This document shows positions 12,530 to 25,007 of a DNA stretch of 64,000 bases, piece after piece. The notes beneath the pieces were generated by a model. It searched no databases. It worked only from the letters and a program-made list of their open reading frames with translations, and was not told the DNA's origin. Every line of letters begins with the position of its first letter. The first letter of the stretch is position 1. The DNA is from Sorex araneus. Its lineage: Eukaryota; Chordata; Mammalia; Eulipotyphla; Soricidae. Position numbers and translations under genes: made by a program. The DNA lies in assembly GCF_027595985.1 (NCBI RefSeq), contig NC_073307.1, positions 45,850,094 through 45,914,093 of the forward strand. The letters run 5' to 3'.

Positions 12530-12697
12530 TTGTTTTTTCTTCTTTTTGGGTCACACCCAGCAGTGTTCGGAGGTTATTTCTGGTTCTAGGGTTTCTCCTG
12601 GGAGTGCTCTAGGGACCCTGAAATTCCAAGGATTAAACTCCCAGTCTCCTGCATGCAAGGCATGTGCCCCGGCTTGTTGAGCTCACTCTCTGGTCTA
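12530..12697 (-). mobile_element. Old A-tailed SINE
   Basis: ctttttgggtcacacccagc at the 3' side, then catgcaaggcatgtgccc and a diverged head. Confidence 0.85.
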
Positions 12698-13187
12698 ATG
12701 AAAGGTAATATTGAACATAATAACACCATGGAAAATGAGAGTCAGTACTTATTTCTTAATGTTCAAGTCTTAATGTCCACTAATATCCCTTTTCATGTTA
12801 TTAGGTCTTCTGCAAAGTAACAAGTAAATTGTGGAAAATTTAAGTTTAGGCATAAATGGGCTAATCAAAATTAAAGAAAAAAAATTTGTATTGCAGAAAA
12901 TGTGACCAAGCTTTTAAAGATAGAGTATATTGTGAATTCCAAAAAAGCATTATAGATCAACAGAGATGCTTAGAAATTTTTTTTTAAAGTCTATGATGCT
13001 CTAATGAAGGGAACAAATTTTATGGAGAAGTGACATGAAAATAATCTTAACTTTGGACTTTCAATCATCCCAAATACTAGTGAGACCCTCCTTTCCAGTT
13101 GAAATATACACTTAAAAAGCATCTAGGATTTATCTATTTAATGTAAATCTAAACATGTATCAGCATGGAATTGTTCATAATTTTAAC

Positions 13188-13361
13188 TTTTTTTTTTGGC
13201 TTTTTGGGTCACGCCCAGCAATGCACAGGGGTCACTCCTGGCTCTGCACTCAGGAATTACCCCTGGCGGGGCTCAGGGGACTATATGGGATGCTGGAAAT
13301 CAAACCCGGGTCGGTCGCGTGCAAGGCAAATGCCTTACCCACTGCGCTATTATTCCAGCCC
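13188..13361 (-). mobile_element. Young A-tailed SINE
   Basis: Near-consensus minus-strand copy bracketed by the 12-base TSD cataattttaac at 13,176-13,187 and 13,362-13,373. Confidence 0.92.
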
Positions 13362-13574
13362 CATAATTTTAACTTTTTTTAAGTTTTTACTTTATCAATT
13401 CATTACTGACATAATTTTGTGGAATTTCAGTTTAGCTCTATTCACTTATTTGTGTAGGTATCGCTACCTTCACAATAACTTTTTAAAAGGATATCTATTC
13501 CCAATATGAAATAAAGAGAAATATATTAAGGGAATAAAAAATAGTCATAGTTATCAGAATTGAAATTTTAGAAC

Positions 13575-13730
13575 AATTTATGTGGGGGAATGCTGGGATC
13601 CTTGGGACATTGGTGAAGGGAAACAGGCTCTCTGATAGTGAGTGGGTGAGATGTTGGAATATATCCATCCATGAAAAGTATCAGTTGCATATCATAAACC
13701 CAAGTACCTCAATAAAAATTAGTTTTAAAG
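13575..13730 (+). mobile_element. Possible old L1 3' end
   Basis: tgtgggggaatgctgggatc, ttggtgaaggga and a terminal ctcaataaaaattag resemble diverged L1 3' ends in the window. Weak. Confidence 0.4.
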
Positions 13731-13768
13731 TGTCTGTTCAATTAGGCCCTATGCTTAGCTCAGTGTAA

Positions 13769-15579
13769 CCCTGTGAAATATAAACTGTCCTTTTCGAATG
13801 ATCTAATTTGACCAGCTTCACTAGTATTATATTGGCAATGTGTCTCCAAATCTACTTCTTAGATTTTAAGTCTGTGGTTAAAAGCAATCCTCTACTTTTG
13901 AATATTAAACTAATTGCTCTCTAAGTTTCTATTGCCTCATGGATGCAAAAAGTGTTCCTGTTTTATATGAGTATTGCGTGTCCTCTACACCACTGATGTA
14001 CCCAGAATAGCACACCGCACTTGGTGGGATATTAAATAGAAGGCAACCAATCTTGAAAATAAATTATATATTAGCACGCAAGACTCAAAATTTAACAACA
14101 TGTTAGTAATCTCTTATACAGGGCTTAATGGCTTCAGGTTGAAATACAACAATCCTCACATACTTTTCTTTGATGAAACTTTTTTGGATCATTTTTAGCA
14201 TATTATTCATAACAAGCAATACAAAGTAAATTATCTGGGTTCTGATTTGAAGGCAGACTTCAGAGGTTGGGGTGAAAAAATTTAAAATATGGTGATGGGA
14301 AGGTGTAATGGTGGTGGGATTGGTGTTGGAATATTGAACGTAAAAATTGTTGTGTAGAACATTTTAAAAATGAAATTAAATTTAGAAGAAGATTATTGTA
14401 TGTCTTAGTGCACACAGCAGTGTAGTGCAGTTACAACACATACCAAATACCTGATATATGGTTAGATTTATAGTTGTAGCTTTCTCTTCCTTCGGTTTTT
14501 ATTCTACGCCTAATGACAGACCAGCTGAGCTATTACTGTCCCCATTTCCCTTCAACTCGCTTATCTGGGACTCCTCTTCAAAACCTATTCTACTTCAATT
14601 CTCTCACCCTGACTTAATCTTCAGGGTAACATTTTATTCATTGTGGCACTCTAATGACTCCTTTAAGTAGGAACTCCATAATACTCTTAAACTTTTTTTC
14701 CAGTTTAATTTTCATTCATCTCTGCCTTAGCTCTGTCCTTTCCTTAGAGTTGACCATCGTGATTCTCTTTAACCAGATCTTAAGTTTCCCCTTAACCACC
14801 CCCTACAAACACTTGCTGGGATATACAAAAGGATAGACAAATCTTATTGTAGCATAAAATGGGTTGTGTTCTCTTTATTTGTCAGGGAAGAAGGTGTATT
14901 GTTATTTCTGTTGTTATTACTGTTTTTGTCACAGGGTGCTTTTCATCCTTAAAGGATATTCCTTAATTTGTAGCTTAGTATGCAACTTCAAATTTTTGTC
15001 CCCATGTAAATATTTGTCCAATACAACTCCATACCTGACACCCTCTCTTCGCTTTTCCTCAACTTTTTGAATCAAAGCCATTTATCTCTTCTCATATTTC
15101 ATCTACTAAAACTTTGGATGAACCATGATTAGTTTTACCTCAGTCTTACCTTGATATTTCCCTCTCCTATTAATTCCATATTTTTTCTTCTGAATCTTGG
15201 ATTCCAAAATCTTGACTACTAATACTATGTACAGTTCATTAGTACCTTCTAGATTATTTGAATCTTTTCAATCCTAATGCAACCCTTATAGCTAAGCTCA
15301 AATCTGCAACATAGCTATATTTCCCACCCATAAAAATCACTATACTCCATTTCTTACTTAACTCTAACTCCATTTATACTTGGGGAGAAATAATCAGGAT
15401 AGTGCTGATTTGGTATGTTCAAATCTAGTGTTTAATTTGTCTAGTGACCATACATGTTTCTGTATATTGTTGACTATATGGCATATGCCTACAGGTGTTT
15501 ATGCTACATCTTCACCATCCTGTTCCAGACTCAAAATAAATTCAATTTATTTTTGATGTAAAAGTCAACGCCAGAAAGG
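13769..15579. other. Intergenic sequence; possible old L1 3' end inside
   Basis: Mostly AT-rich and unassigned. The stretch 14,250-14,395 (ggtgatgggaaggtgtaatg, then ttggtgttggaatattgaac and an A-rich end) may be an ancient L1 3' end. The pyrimidine-rich part 14,460-15,120 yields open frames only because stop codons are rare in CT-rich sequence. Confidence 0.35.
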
Positions 15580-15582
15580 TTT

Positions 15583-15706
15583 GAGAGATAGTACAGTGTG
15601 CAGGATGCTTGTTTTGCACTTTGCCAACCCAGAGTCAATCCCTAGGGAATGATCCCCGAGGAGTAAGGAGTAAGCCCTGAACAACCATCACCTGGAAACA
15701 ACCTTT
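15583..15706 (+). mobile_element. Old SINE, shortened
   Basis: Head ggtttgagagatagtacagt, B-box-like agagtcaatccctaggg, then aaggagtaagccctgaac. Confidence 0.7.
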
Positions 15707-15759
15707 CTATGGCTTTCCTTTAATCTCTCTTCCTACTCTCTCTTTTTATAGTTGCTTTG

Positions 15760-15926
15760 TCTTGTTTTGGGGTCATACTGGTGGTGCTCAGAGCTTACTT
15801 CTGGTTCTGTGCTCAGGGGCCACTCCTGGCTGAGCTCTGAGATCCATATAGGAGACCTGGGATCAAATCTGGGTTGGCCATATGCAAGGCAAGTGCCCTT
15901 ACCTGCTATACTATGGGCTCTGGCCC
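15760..15926 (-). mobile_element. Old A-tailed SINE
   Basis: Minus-strand body (tgctcagagcttacttctgg) to the head complement actatgggctctggccc. Some bases differ from consensus at most CpG sites. Confidence 0.85.
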
Positions 15927-16104
15927 TCTCCCTGCCCTTTCAAAATATGTTTTCTCTCCATCTCCTGTTTCATGGGTTTCATTTTGTGCTCTTACTCTTA
16001 TTTATTGCTTTTCTGTATTCCTCTAATTTCTTCTAATTAGTCCTCTTCCTTGTATTTTAAATTTATTTTCCCCTTTGGTTTTAAGACAGCCCATGATCAA
16101 CCTT

Positions 16105-16351
16105 GGGCTGGAGGATAGCAGCGGTAGGACATTTGCCTTGCATGTGGCTGACCCGGGTTCGAGTCCTCTGCCCATCTCAGATAGCCCAGCAAGCTACCAA
16201 GAGTATCTTGTCCACACGGCAGAGCCTGGAATGATACCCATGGCATATTCAATATGCCAAAAACAGTAACAGCAAGTCTCACAATGGATACGTTACTGAT
16301 GCCTGCTCGAGCAAATCAATGAGCAACGGGATGACAGTGACAGTGACAGTG
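16105..16351 (+). mobile_element. Full-length RTE-tailed SINE
   Basis: Complete copy: tRNA-like head, B-box-like gggttcgagtcc, body with ggcatattcaatatgcc, end gatgcctgctcgagcaaatc followed by (GACAGT)n. A 12-base TSD atgatcaacctt is at 16,093-16,104 and 16,352-16,363. This copy fixes the two ends of the family. Confidence 0.93.
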
Positions 16352-16363
16352 ATGATCAACCTT

Positions 16364-17012
16364 GTTGGAACCTTAACTTCTCTCATTCCCTTCTCTTGGA
16401 CTATCAGACACCTGAAAGAAATCTGCAGTCTTATTCTGCACTTCATCCAGATCACTTTTAGTCCTATTCCTATCCTTTTTGTTAAAACAGTATTTTCAGA
16501 GACCTCTTCTTAAAACATAATGGCTTTTTATTAGCATTTATTCTTCTTAACCTTTTATGGAAAATAATAAAAGTATTAATTAGCTCTTTATGAGAACATT
16601 CACTTCTCTTCTTTATATGACTAAATGCAACACAATCTCCTCTAATCACAGTCTTAGTGTACTGCTTAAATTCTCTGAGCTTCAATGTACTCACTGATAA
16701 AACTGAGGTAATAAAAATTCCTTTCTCAGTCCATTCTAAGAAAAATAACATTCAATACTATTCAACTTACCTTACATCAAACTCTAATTATGATCTTGGC
16801 AGTCTAACACACAGTACACAATATATGACATGTAAAACATAATATATATAATTAACAAAACATAGTAGCATTCAAATTTCTCTATGAGATAGATGTTAAT
16901 TTTAGACTACAAATAAGGAAACTAAACTATTCAAAGTTTAACCTGTATACTTACGTTCCCACTGTCAATATTTACTGTAATCAAGATTCCAAATAAGGTA
17001 TATTGGATTCAA
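16364..17012. other. Intergenic sequence, nothing recognised
   Basis: No exon or repeat consensus was seen; AT-rich. Confidence 0.4.
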
Positions 17013-17024
17013 TGTCCATATTTT

Positions 17025-17204
17025 TATTTATTTATTTTTGCTTTTTGTGTCACACCCAGCGATGCACAGGGGTTACTCCTGGCTCATGCACTCAGTAATT
17101 ACTTCTGGAAGTGCTCAGGGGACCCTATGGGATGCTGGGAATCAAGCCCAGGTTGGCCATGTCCAAGGCAAACACCCTACCCGCTGTGCTATTGCTTCAG
17201 CCTC
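17025..17204 (-). mobile_element. A-tailed SINE
   Basis: Minus-strand copy with a 12-base TSD tgtccatatttt at 17,013-17,024 and 17,205-17,216. Confidence 0.9.
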
Positions 17205-17221
17205 TGTCCATATTTTGTATG

Positions 17222-17398
17222 CTTGTTTGTTTGTTTGCTTTTTGGGTCATACCCAGTGATGCTCAGGGGTTACTGCTGGCTCTTCACTCAGGAATTACTC
17301 CTGGCGGTGCTCAGGGGACCATATGGGATGCTGGGAACCGAACTCGGGTTGGCTGCATGCAAGGCAAATGCCCAACCCGCTGTGCTATTGCTCCAGCC
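17222..17398 (-). mobile_element. A-tailed SINE
   Basis: Second minus-strand copy almost adjoining the previous one. The tail reads as a (TTTG)n tract at its left edge. Confidence 0.9.
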
Positions 17399-17867
17399 CT
17401 TCTGTCCACATTTTTAACTGCTAGATTATACTGCTTCCAAATCAGATGTAAGAGTCTAATTTTGAAGGAGTTATGTAAAGTCATTTATTATTAGCTAAAT
17501 ATCTTTGGCATATACATTACTTCAGAATGTACAAAAATAGAACTGTCAAGTAGGTTATTGCTTCACCTTTATACTTTTATACGCTTCTCCTCAAATCAAA
17601 TAAACAGCAGCCATTTTGATAATACTGTTTAAAACTCTATCCTGGGTTTCAAAAAGTCCCACGGAGATAAAATTAATCTTTGATTGGTCTCTTTTTTTAG
17701 TTCTCCACCTTGGTTATTCAAGGAAAAAGGAAAGAGCTTACTTCATCTCGTCTATGGTTGGACAAAGTCACATGGCAATGAGAGTAAGTAGAAGAGATGG
17801 TCTTTCTGGATTGTAATATTTTACTGATGAGAAGCACATCTTTACTGCATCTTGACAATGAATAATA

Positions 17868-18038
17868 TTTTTTTTGCTTTTTTTGAGTCACACCTGAAAT
17901 GCTCAGGGGTTACTCCTGGCTTTGCACTAAGGAATCTCAGCAAAGCAATGATGGGGGACCATATGGGATGCCAGGAACCGAACCCAGGTCAGCCACGTGA
18001 AAGGCAAACACCCTACCCACTGTACTATAACTCCAGCT
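17868..18038 (-). mobile_element. A-tailed SINE
   Basis: Minus-strand copy, moderately diverged (gagtcacacctgaaatgctc). tgaataata occurs on both sides as a short possible TSD. Confidence 0.87.
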
Positions 18039-18039
18039 C

Positions 18040-18711
18040 TGAATAATAATCTAAACAGTGAGTTTCTGCTCATTGGACCTGCAGCATTTCAGTGACAATC
18101 AATACACAAGCTTGGTAAGAAACAAGCTTATATTATCTTGAGTCACAGAAATTTGGGCCTTATATGTAACTGCAACATATACAGATCTTCCTGATGGATA
18201 TAAATTCATGGATTATAAATGAATTAATCAAGTTTCTGTAGTTAGAAAAGCTCATTTCCCTCCTCTAAATGCTAAAATCTTCCATTGGATTCAGCTTGCT
18301 TCCTGGATTATTGCCTCAAAATTGGGACCATATTTTCCTAGGAGACAAAAAAAAAAAACAAAGGTGTGACCTGTCTAGTTCGGTTTATATTTTATGCCTT
18401 GGTGAAGTGAAGGATACTTACTAATTTCACTTATTTCATAACCAAGAGAAGCAGCCTATACTTATCTCAGCCCCACCCCTGAGAAATGAATTCTGACAAT
18501 ACCTACTAGTCACAGCCTTGATAAACAATGAAGGTTAGAGTTTTAATAGTGTTTCCCTTTGGGGCAGACAGAAAAGTACTTCCACCTCGATCAATCAACT
18601 TGTTGACCAAATGGGAAGTAATAATTAACTGATGAGAACTGTACCACCCAAGGTGTGACATTGTAAGCTCAGGATGACTTCACAAGAAAGGCGGAGCGAC
18701 CGAGTGTTACC
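18040..18711. other. SPINK7 upstream region
   Basis: No repeat was recognised in the 670 bases before the TATA-like box. An AP-1-like gatgacttca occurs at about 18,673 and a CpG-containing ggcggagcgaccgag at about 18,691. This is the likeliest proximal promoter; the factor sites are inference. Confidence 0.5.
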
Positions 18712-18718
18712 ATATAAA
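18712..18718 (+). promoter_or_regulatory. SPINK7: TATA-like box of SPINK7
   Basis: ATATAAA lies 79 bases before the start codon. With normal TATA spacing, transcription would start near 18,742, giving a 5' UTR of roughly 55 bases. Confidence 0.6.
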
Positions 18719-18796
18719 CATGACCCCTCTCCTTGGTCTTGACTGTTAGCTGTTGTGACAATTCTGAACAGCTTGTGGGTCACAGCCATCTCCACC

Positions 18797-21553
18797 ATGA
18801 AAATCCTTGGGGGTCTCCTTCTACTCTGCACACTATCCCATTTTTATAGCAGCTCTGGTAAGTGAAGTATAGAGAGTGTCTTACCTGCTTTTCAATCTTT
18901 TCTTTTCCCGTGAGAACACCCCTTCTTGACTTATTCTGAGAGTACCTGATAGAAATATTTATTTCAGTGAATTTGTGATATACTGGTTTGTAAAAGAAAC
19001 AGTCTTATCTTATGAATTAGGAAGAGGGAGTCTCTAGTCTCAGCTGGAGTGGATGGATTTTGCTCTAGTGTTGTCCTTTTTAAGGTTTTGTAGTTTCACT
19101 CTTAAAACAATAAAAAATGAACTTACTTCATAATTTGACCATATTATAAAGACATTGAAAACTCCTGGTGTTTGTAACTTTAAAAATGCAGGAAAACTTG
19201 GATGTCAAAATTGATTCAGAAGGCTCAAAATGCAATACATTTACAAAAGCCAAACATGAGCCAGAAGAAATACAGTTTTGCTCTAACAGTGTTTCACAAA
19301 ATGCCCACCAGCCACATGCTGGAATGATCAGGATGGGAGGGGAAGACTGTTAGCATCCTTGGATACAATTGGGGAAGGAATACTTTCTATTTTTTCTCTT
19401 AAATAAGGTAGATATGCAAAGAGGTGCAGAGAGTTTTTTGTTTCATTTTGTTTTGTTTTGAAGTGGAAAAAGAGAAAATAATTTTGGGAGCTTCTACCTT
19501 AAAGGATCAAATATCCATTACTTACTGACATTTTAAGACTATCATTATTGATTATTGTTTGCTTATTTGGAAGCCACATCTAGTGGTGGTCAGGGCTTAT
19601 TATTCCAGGTCAGCCATGTGCAAGGCAAGCATATTACCCACTATACTATTTTTTCCGGTCCCAGATTTTGCATTATTTTGAACATTTCTCTTTATATATC
19701 TATATCTCTTTCAGAAGCTGCTAGTCTGCCTTTAAAAACAGTGAGTATATTGAATTATATTTCATTGCTATTATCATTTAGTTAATAAACATTGATGAAA
19801 TATAAAATTATTTCAGTGTATTCAAGGGAGAACTAATGATACAGATAGAGCCATCACCTTTGTTTTCTAGCAGGCAAAGAAATGTGTGTATACCATATAC
19901 CACAGTTTAAAAATATGTTTTACTGTTGGAGGAGAGAGAAATACTTTCAATCGAGAGGTCGATGACAAATGTTAGAGAAGGGGCAAACTACGGAAAGCAG
20001 ACAGAGTCAACTTGGTTTAATTTTACAGTATCTGCTTTATGTTAAACAAGCTTTCCCATCTTAACTTAATGTGCCTCATCTCAAATTAAGGTAATAGTAG
20101 AGACACTCTCTTAGGCATCTCTAAGAGGGTTCTTCTAAGGCTTAAACAAAGAAAAATAGTATAGGATTTAAGTTTAGTGCTTCATATAGAGAGAGTCAGG
20201 GTTTGTTAGCTTAACTAATTATGACATAGTTAACACTAGCAGCATTTGTCATCATGGCAATATAATTTCTAATAGAAGCAATCACTGCAGCATCATTATG
20301 TTCAAATAAGACTTTGAGGCAGGTACTTTGCTTCCTTTACAGTAGATGCTTAGATAGCCTAGTTTGGAAGCCAGGAAAAAAGCAAAATATTCTCTTCTGT
20401 CTCTCACAGGTAGACTGCGACATTTATAAGAAGTACCCGGTAGTGGCCATTCCTTGCCCCATCACATACCTGCCTGTTTGTGGTTCTGACTACATCACCT
20501 ATGGAAATGAATGCCATTTATGTACCGAGACCTTGTGAGTATCATAGGGGAAGAAAAACAAAATATGAGGCAATTGTGTCTCTTGCTACGAGCCGTCTTA
20601 GATATTCACAAGCCATATTCATACCCAGAAAGAAAACCTTGGTCAAAATAGGGAAGATATTCATTACCTCACAATTGTACTATGGTTAGGGCAGCAGCAT
20701 GGCCAGTTTAGACTGGTCCTATAGATGACAGAACCCACAATTCCACTATGCCAACAGGAGTATGTTGAGAGTGTGAATCTTAAAAGTCCTATCCTCAGTG
20801 CCCAGAAACGCTGTAGGAGCAAGGAAAGATCATCAAAGGGATTAGAGTATCATTCTGGGTAGTCCCCAAGTTTTTTTTTTTTTTGCTTTTTGGGTCACAC
20901 CCGGCAATGCACAGGGGTTACTCCTGGTTCTACACTCAGGAATCACTCCTGGCGGTGCTCAGGGGACCATATGGGATGCTGGGATTCGAACCCAGGTCGG
21001 CTGCATGCAAGGCAAACGCCCTACCCGCTGTGCTATCACTCCAGCCCCGTCCCCAAGTTTTATCTTCTAGAATTTTTAGTGGGAAATTTAAAAATTATAT
21101 TTTGTTTGAAGAAAGGTTCCTGAAACCCCACACTGAAAAATAATTTAAAATTACTACATGACTTCTGAAAGATTTAGTGACCAAACTATAACTTGGTCAT
21201 TAGAGTTTGGATCTGAAGACCCTTTAATATTCCCGTGTCTTAAAGATTCTGGGTTTCTGTAGTCTTGAGAATAATGATTTATTATTTTAAACCATTTCAT
21301 TGACCATCCTGAACCCTGGGATGAGCAGAAGCAGCAATTGTAGAAATAATCCTGAACTAGGGCAACTGACCTTTGTCAGAAACAAGGACATGCTTTTCAC
21401 ATATCTCAACTTACTTTCCTGAAAATCTTCATAGTTCCTTTCAGCCATAATATTATATAAAATGTCCTCTTGCACTAATGAATCTTGTTAACTTTGTCTT
21501 TTCCTAGAAAAACTGATGGAAAGGTTCAGTTTCTTCATGAAGGAAGATGTTAA
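18797..21553 (+). CDS. SPINK7: SPINK7, Kazal-type serine protease inhibitor (4 exons)
   Basis: Coding exons are 18,797-18,857, 19,715-19,740, 20,410-20,534 and 21,508-21,553. All introns are GT-AG, and the spliced frame is 258 nt (85 residues plus TAA), the length I recall for human SPINK7/ECRG2. Residues 1-19 or so form a signal peptide with a leucine-rich core. The mature part is one Kazal domain with cysteines at 32, 45, 53, 64, 67 and 85 (spacing C-X12-C-X7-C-X10-C-X2-C-X17-C) and the conserved T-Y-G-N before Cys64. The predicted P1 residue is Ile47, two after the second cysteine. The exon 3 protein closely matches my memory of human SPINK7. The family member is a secreted epithelial inhibitor of trypsin-like and related serine proteases, best known from oesophageal epithelium. 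The start is the only ATG giving a signal peptide, in the context ccaccATGa. A diverged paralogue lies 34 kb downstream in the same orientation. Confidence 0.95.
19545..19664 (-). mobile_element. Old, internally deleted SINE in SPINK7 intron 1
   Basis: gccacatctagtggtggtca, caggtcagccatgtgcaagg and actatactattttttcc show a minus-strand copy lacking about 50 bases of body. It ends 50 bases before exon 2. Confidence 0.75.
20875..21048 (-). mobile_element. Young A-tailed SINE in SPINK7 intron 3
   Basis: Near-consensus minus-strand copy with perfect 13-base TSD gtccccaagtttt at 20,862-20,874 and 21,049-21,061. It is antisense to the gene and 459 bases before exon 4. Confidence 0.95.
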
Positions 21554-21726
21554 AGTTGCTATGGATGTGGACACAGAGATGAACATTTCTCTTTTCCCTC
21601 CTTTTTGCCTCTTCATCTTGATCAAGGTTCAAAGTGAAGGATAAGCTAGATTCAAAGTCAACTTCTTTGAGTGTATTAAATTGTTGTACTCCCCCTCAAC
21701 ACTGACTGGCTTCATTTGATATCTTA

Positions 21727-21732
21727 ATAAAA
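21727..21732 (+). promoter_or_regulatory. SPINK7: SPINK7 poly(A) signal
   Basis: AATAAA lies 174 bases after the stop codon, followed by a T-rich stretch within 30-45 bases. The 3' UTR would be about 190-200 bases. Confidence 0.75.
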
Positions 21733-21894
21733 TAATCTCTCCAGAGAGTCTTCTCTTTATTTCTATTTGGATTTGTTCCTCAAATCAGGTCTTATATCTA
21801 AGTTTCAAAGAAAACTAGGAAACATAAAAATATTGATGTTCTGAAGGAAGTTGTGTTCAGAAAGACCCAAGTGGTGTCTAAGAAACAGTGCATG

Positions 21895-21918
21895 TACACA
21901 CACACACACACACACACA
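21895..21918. repeat. CA microsatellite
   Basis: About twelve uninterrupted CA units. Confidence 0.9.
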
Positions 21919-23607
21919 AATACTGATGCAAGTATACTCACAAATCCCATGCACATTCACTTACACAGACACACTAATAATCTCCTGGACATCCCAACCT
22001 TTCCTGGATTCTACTTTGCAAAACCATACTGGTTCCTTTTCTTGTATCTTTTCCAGTATCTTGAAAGAAAATCTTTATTATACAAAGTGTTCACTCAAGG
22101 GAAGGTGTTCCTACCCATTTCTCTTCAAAAATCATTACACAAATTATCTTCTAATTTCTCTCCCTTTGCTATTCTGCTGTATAAGCCTCAACAGAAAAAT
22201 TCTGGATAGACTGCTACATTGCTTGAGATTCTCTCCAAGATTTGCCTATCATATCTCTCAAATGTGTATACCACTATTTACCAAGGAAATGTTGGCAGCA
22301 TTAAGTTGAAGATAGTTTTGTTTTAAATACAGGTACATATTATTGATTCTTAGTGATGAAGCTAGAGTTTATTGTATAATCTATGCTTCCATGACCATAT
22401 CATTTTGATGAAGCCTCTATTAATGGGCATTCACAAGAAATTAGTAACTTAGAATATTAATTACTTCCAGAATCCTGATTTTCTCCTCCCCATGTTTAGC
22501 TCTTTCCTCACTTGATCCAGAATTATTTTTAGCCAAGAGATGATAATCCAAAATATAAAGACTGTGAAAATCTTATAGCCTCAGTATCCAATACTGAAAA
22601 GCTTTGATTTGTTCCTTGACCACTTCCATAAGTGTGAATATAAAAGATTCAAAACCAGGTCTTCACCTACTTTATATTCTATCCCTAAGATTCTACATTT
22701 ACAAATAACAGATCCTCTGTCCGTGATTTTGATCTACTGACATGTTCAGGATATTGGGATAAAATGTGGGTCTTCACCAGAGTCAAGTTCATGGTCAAAT
22801 CAGATCAAACTCAGTGAACTGAGGAAACTTGTGAAGAACAAGAATAAGGAAGTACTGAATAAATAGTAGTGCTCCTACATCAAAATTAAAAAAAAGAAGA
22901 AGGAAGTAGCTTCAACAAATAAGCTTTTGAGGTGCAAATAGGAGAACCAGTGAAGGTGGAGTCCTGAAACAGAAAGAGCCTGCAATCAGTGACCCAGTGA
23001 TGCTGGGTTTAGCTCTCTGCAGTGCCATGCAGTTTTCAGAGACTGTCCTTTCCTGGCTCTGAGCCCTGCCACATTACTTTGCTCATGAGTTCATTCTTCA
23101 CTGCTAAATCTCCAGAATCTATAATCTCCCCCAATCTCCCAATCTCCTCTGGATTTCTGCAGTCTTTTCGTAGTATTTCTAGTCAGCTTTTTTCTACTCA
23201 CTGTGTCGCTTCCTTGCATCTTCTCATTGCTTAAGCTTCTCTTGTCTTTCCCTTTCCATTTTTATATCTGTCTTTACTCAGTCTCCTCTACCTGACTTAA
23301 ACACACACCTGTGCTCTTGGAGCACTCTTCTTCTATCACTCTTGCCTATCTGCATTTGTTTCTGTCATTTTAGGAGCTTTGATATCCACGTAAGTTATTG
23401 TGTGTCTCCTCAGCTGACCTGACCCTCAGCTCCATTGTACACATTTCTCTGTTGCCTTTATCTCCACAGTTTTGCTTTGCTTCTAGCCAACATCTTTAGT
23501 TCTCTGCCTGCTTCGTTCTTCAGGTTTTTTAAAGCTTTATTCCATATTCAACTCCATATTCTATATTTTATTTTATGAGATTTTTTTCTAGTGTCCAGTA
23601 TTTTTAT
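21919..23607. other. Sequence downstream of SPINK7, no gene recognised
   Basis: The 152-residue frame starting near 21,851 crosses the CA run and has no domain. The CT-rich part 22,980-23,600 may be an old repeat. No SPINK-like cysteine spacing was seen. Confidence 0.45.
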
Positions 23608-24735
23608 CTTTTTTCATTTTTTTTTAAATTTTAAAAATTTTATTCAATCACCATGAGATAGTTACAAGCTTTCATGTTTGGGTTACAATCCCACAATGAT
23701 CAAACAACCATCCCTCCACCAGTGCACATTCCCCACCACCAATATCCCCTCTTTCCCACCCTCCCCCTACCTCTATGGCAGACAATATTCCCCATACTCT
23801 CTCTCTACTTTTGGGCATTATAGCTTGCAACACAGACACTGAGAGGTCATCATGTTTGGTCCATTATCTACGTTCAGCACGCATCTCCCATCCCAGCTGG
23901 TTCCTCCAGCCATCATTTTCTTACTGATCCCTTCTCTATTCCATCTGCCTTCTCCCCTCTGCTTATGAAGCAGACTTCCAGCTATGGGGCAATCCCACTG
24001 GCCCTTGTATCTACTGTCCTTGGGTAACAGCCTCATGTGATGCTACCCTACACTCTACAAATGAGTGCAGTCCCTCTATGTCTGTCCCTCTCTTTCTGGC
24101 TCATTTAACTTAGCATGATACTCTCCATGTTTATCTATTTATAAGCAAACATCATGACTTCATATCTCCTAACAGTTGCATAGTATTCCATTGTGTAGAT
24201 GTACCAAAGTTTTTTTAACCAGTCATCTGTTTTAGGGCACTCAGGTTGTTTCCAGGTTTTGGCTATACTGCCCAAAGCACTATACAAATTTAATTCAATC
24301 CCTATCAGGATACTCATGACATTTTTCAAAGAAATAGAAAAAACACTTCTTAAATTTATATGGAACAATAAACTCCCAAGAATAGCTAAAGCAATCCTTG
24401 AAAAAAAGAAGATGGGTGGCATCACCTTCTTCAAATTCAAACTCTATTACAAAGTAGTAGTAATCAAAACAGCATGGTATTGGGATAAAAACAGATCTGC
24501 AGACCAATGGAACAGAGTTGAATATCCTGTCACAAACCCCCAAATAAAAGGTCACTTAATCTTTGACAAAGGAGCAAGAAACGCAAAGCGGAACAAGGAA
24601 AGCCTCTTCAATAAGTGGTGCTGGGAAAACTGGATAGCTACCTGCAAAAAAAATGAACTCTGACCTCTGTCTAATGGCAGGCACAAAAGTCAGATCAAAG
24701 TGGATTAAAGACCTCAATATCAGACATGAATTTAC
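23608..24735 (-). mobile_element. L1 3' end with 5' inversion
   Basis: From 23,608 to about 24,270 the L1 reads on the minus strand: poly(A)-side T run, 3' UTR and the ORF2 C-terminus, including [10 protein letters not shown]. At about 24,270 the strand flips. From there to about 24,735 the plus strand encodes an upstream ORF2 segment ([20 protein letters not shown], then DQWNRVEYP). This is the twin-priming arrangement. Frames are broken. Confidence 0.88.
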
Positions 24736-24755
24736 CCTTTTTTAAATATGCAACA

Positions 24756-25007
24756 TTTGTAGCACTGTAGCACTATCCTTCCATTGTTCATCTATTTGCT
24801 CGACTGGGCAACAGTAGCGTCCCCATTGTGAGACTTGTTGTTACTGTTTTTGGCATATAGAATATGCCACGGGTAGCTTGCCAGGTTCTGCCATTAGGGC
24901 AAGATACTCTCAGTAGCTTTCCGGGCTCTCCAAGAGGGATGGAGGAATTGAACCCGGGTCAGCCAGATGCAAGGCAAATGCCCTACCAGCTGTGCTATCA
25001 CTCCAGC
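24756..25007 (-). mobile_element. RTE-tailed SINE
   Basis: Minus-strand full-length copy. The tail side reads cactgtagcactatcc, the body has gcatatagaatatgcc, and the head ends gctatcactccagcc. Confidence 0.9.

Noticed and set aside
17111-17494. Overlapping 127- and 96-residue frames with similar repeated protein words
   Set aside because: The repeated words are translations of two adjacent minus-strand SINEs.
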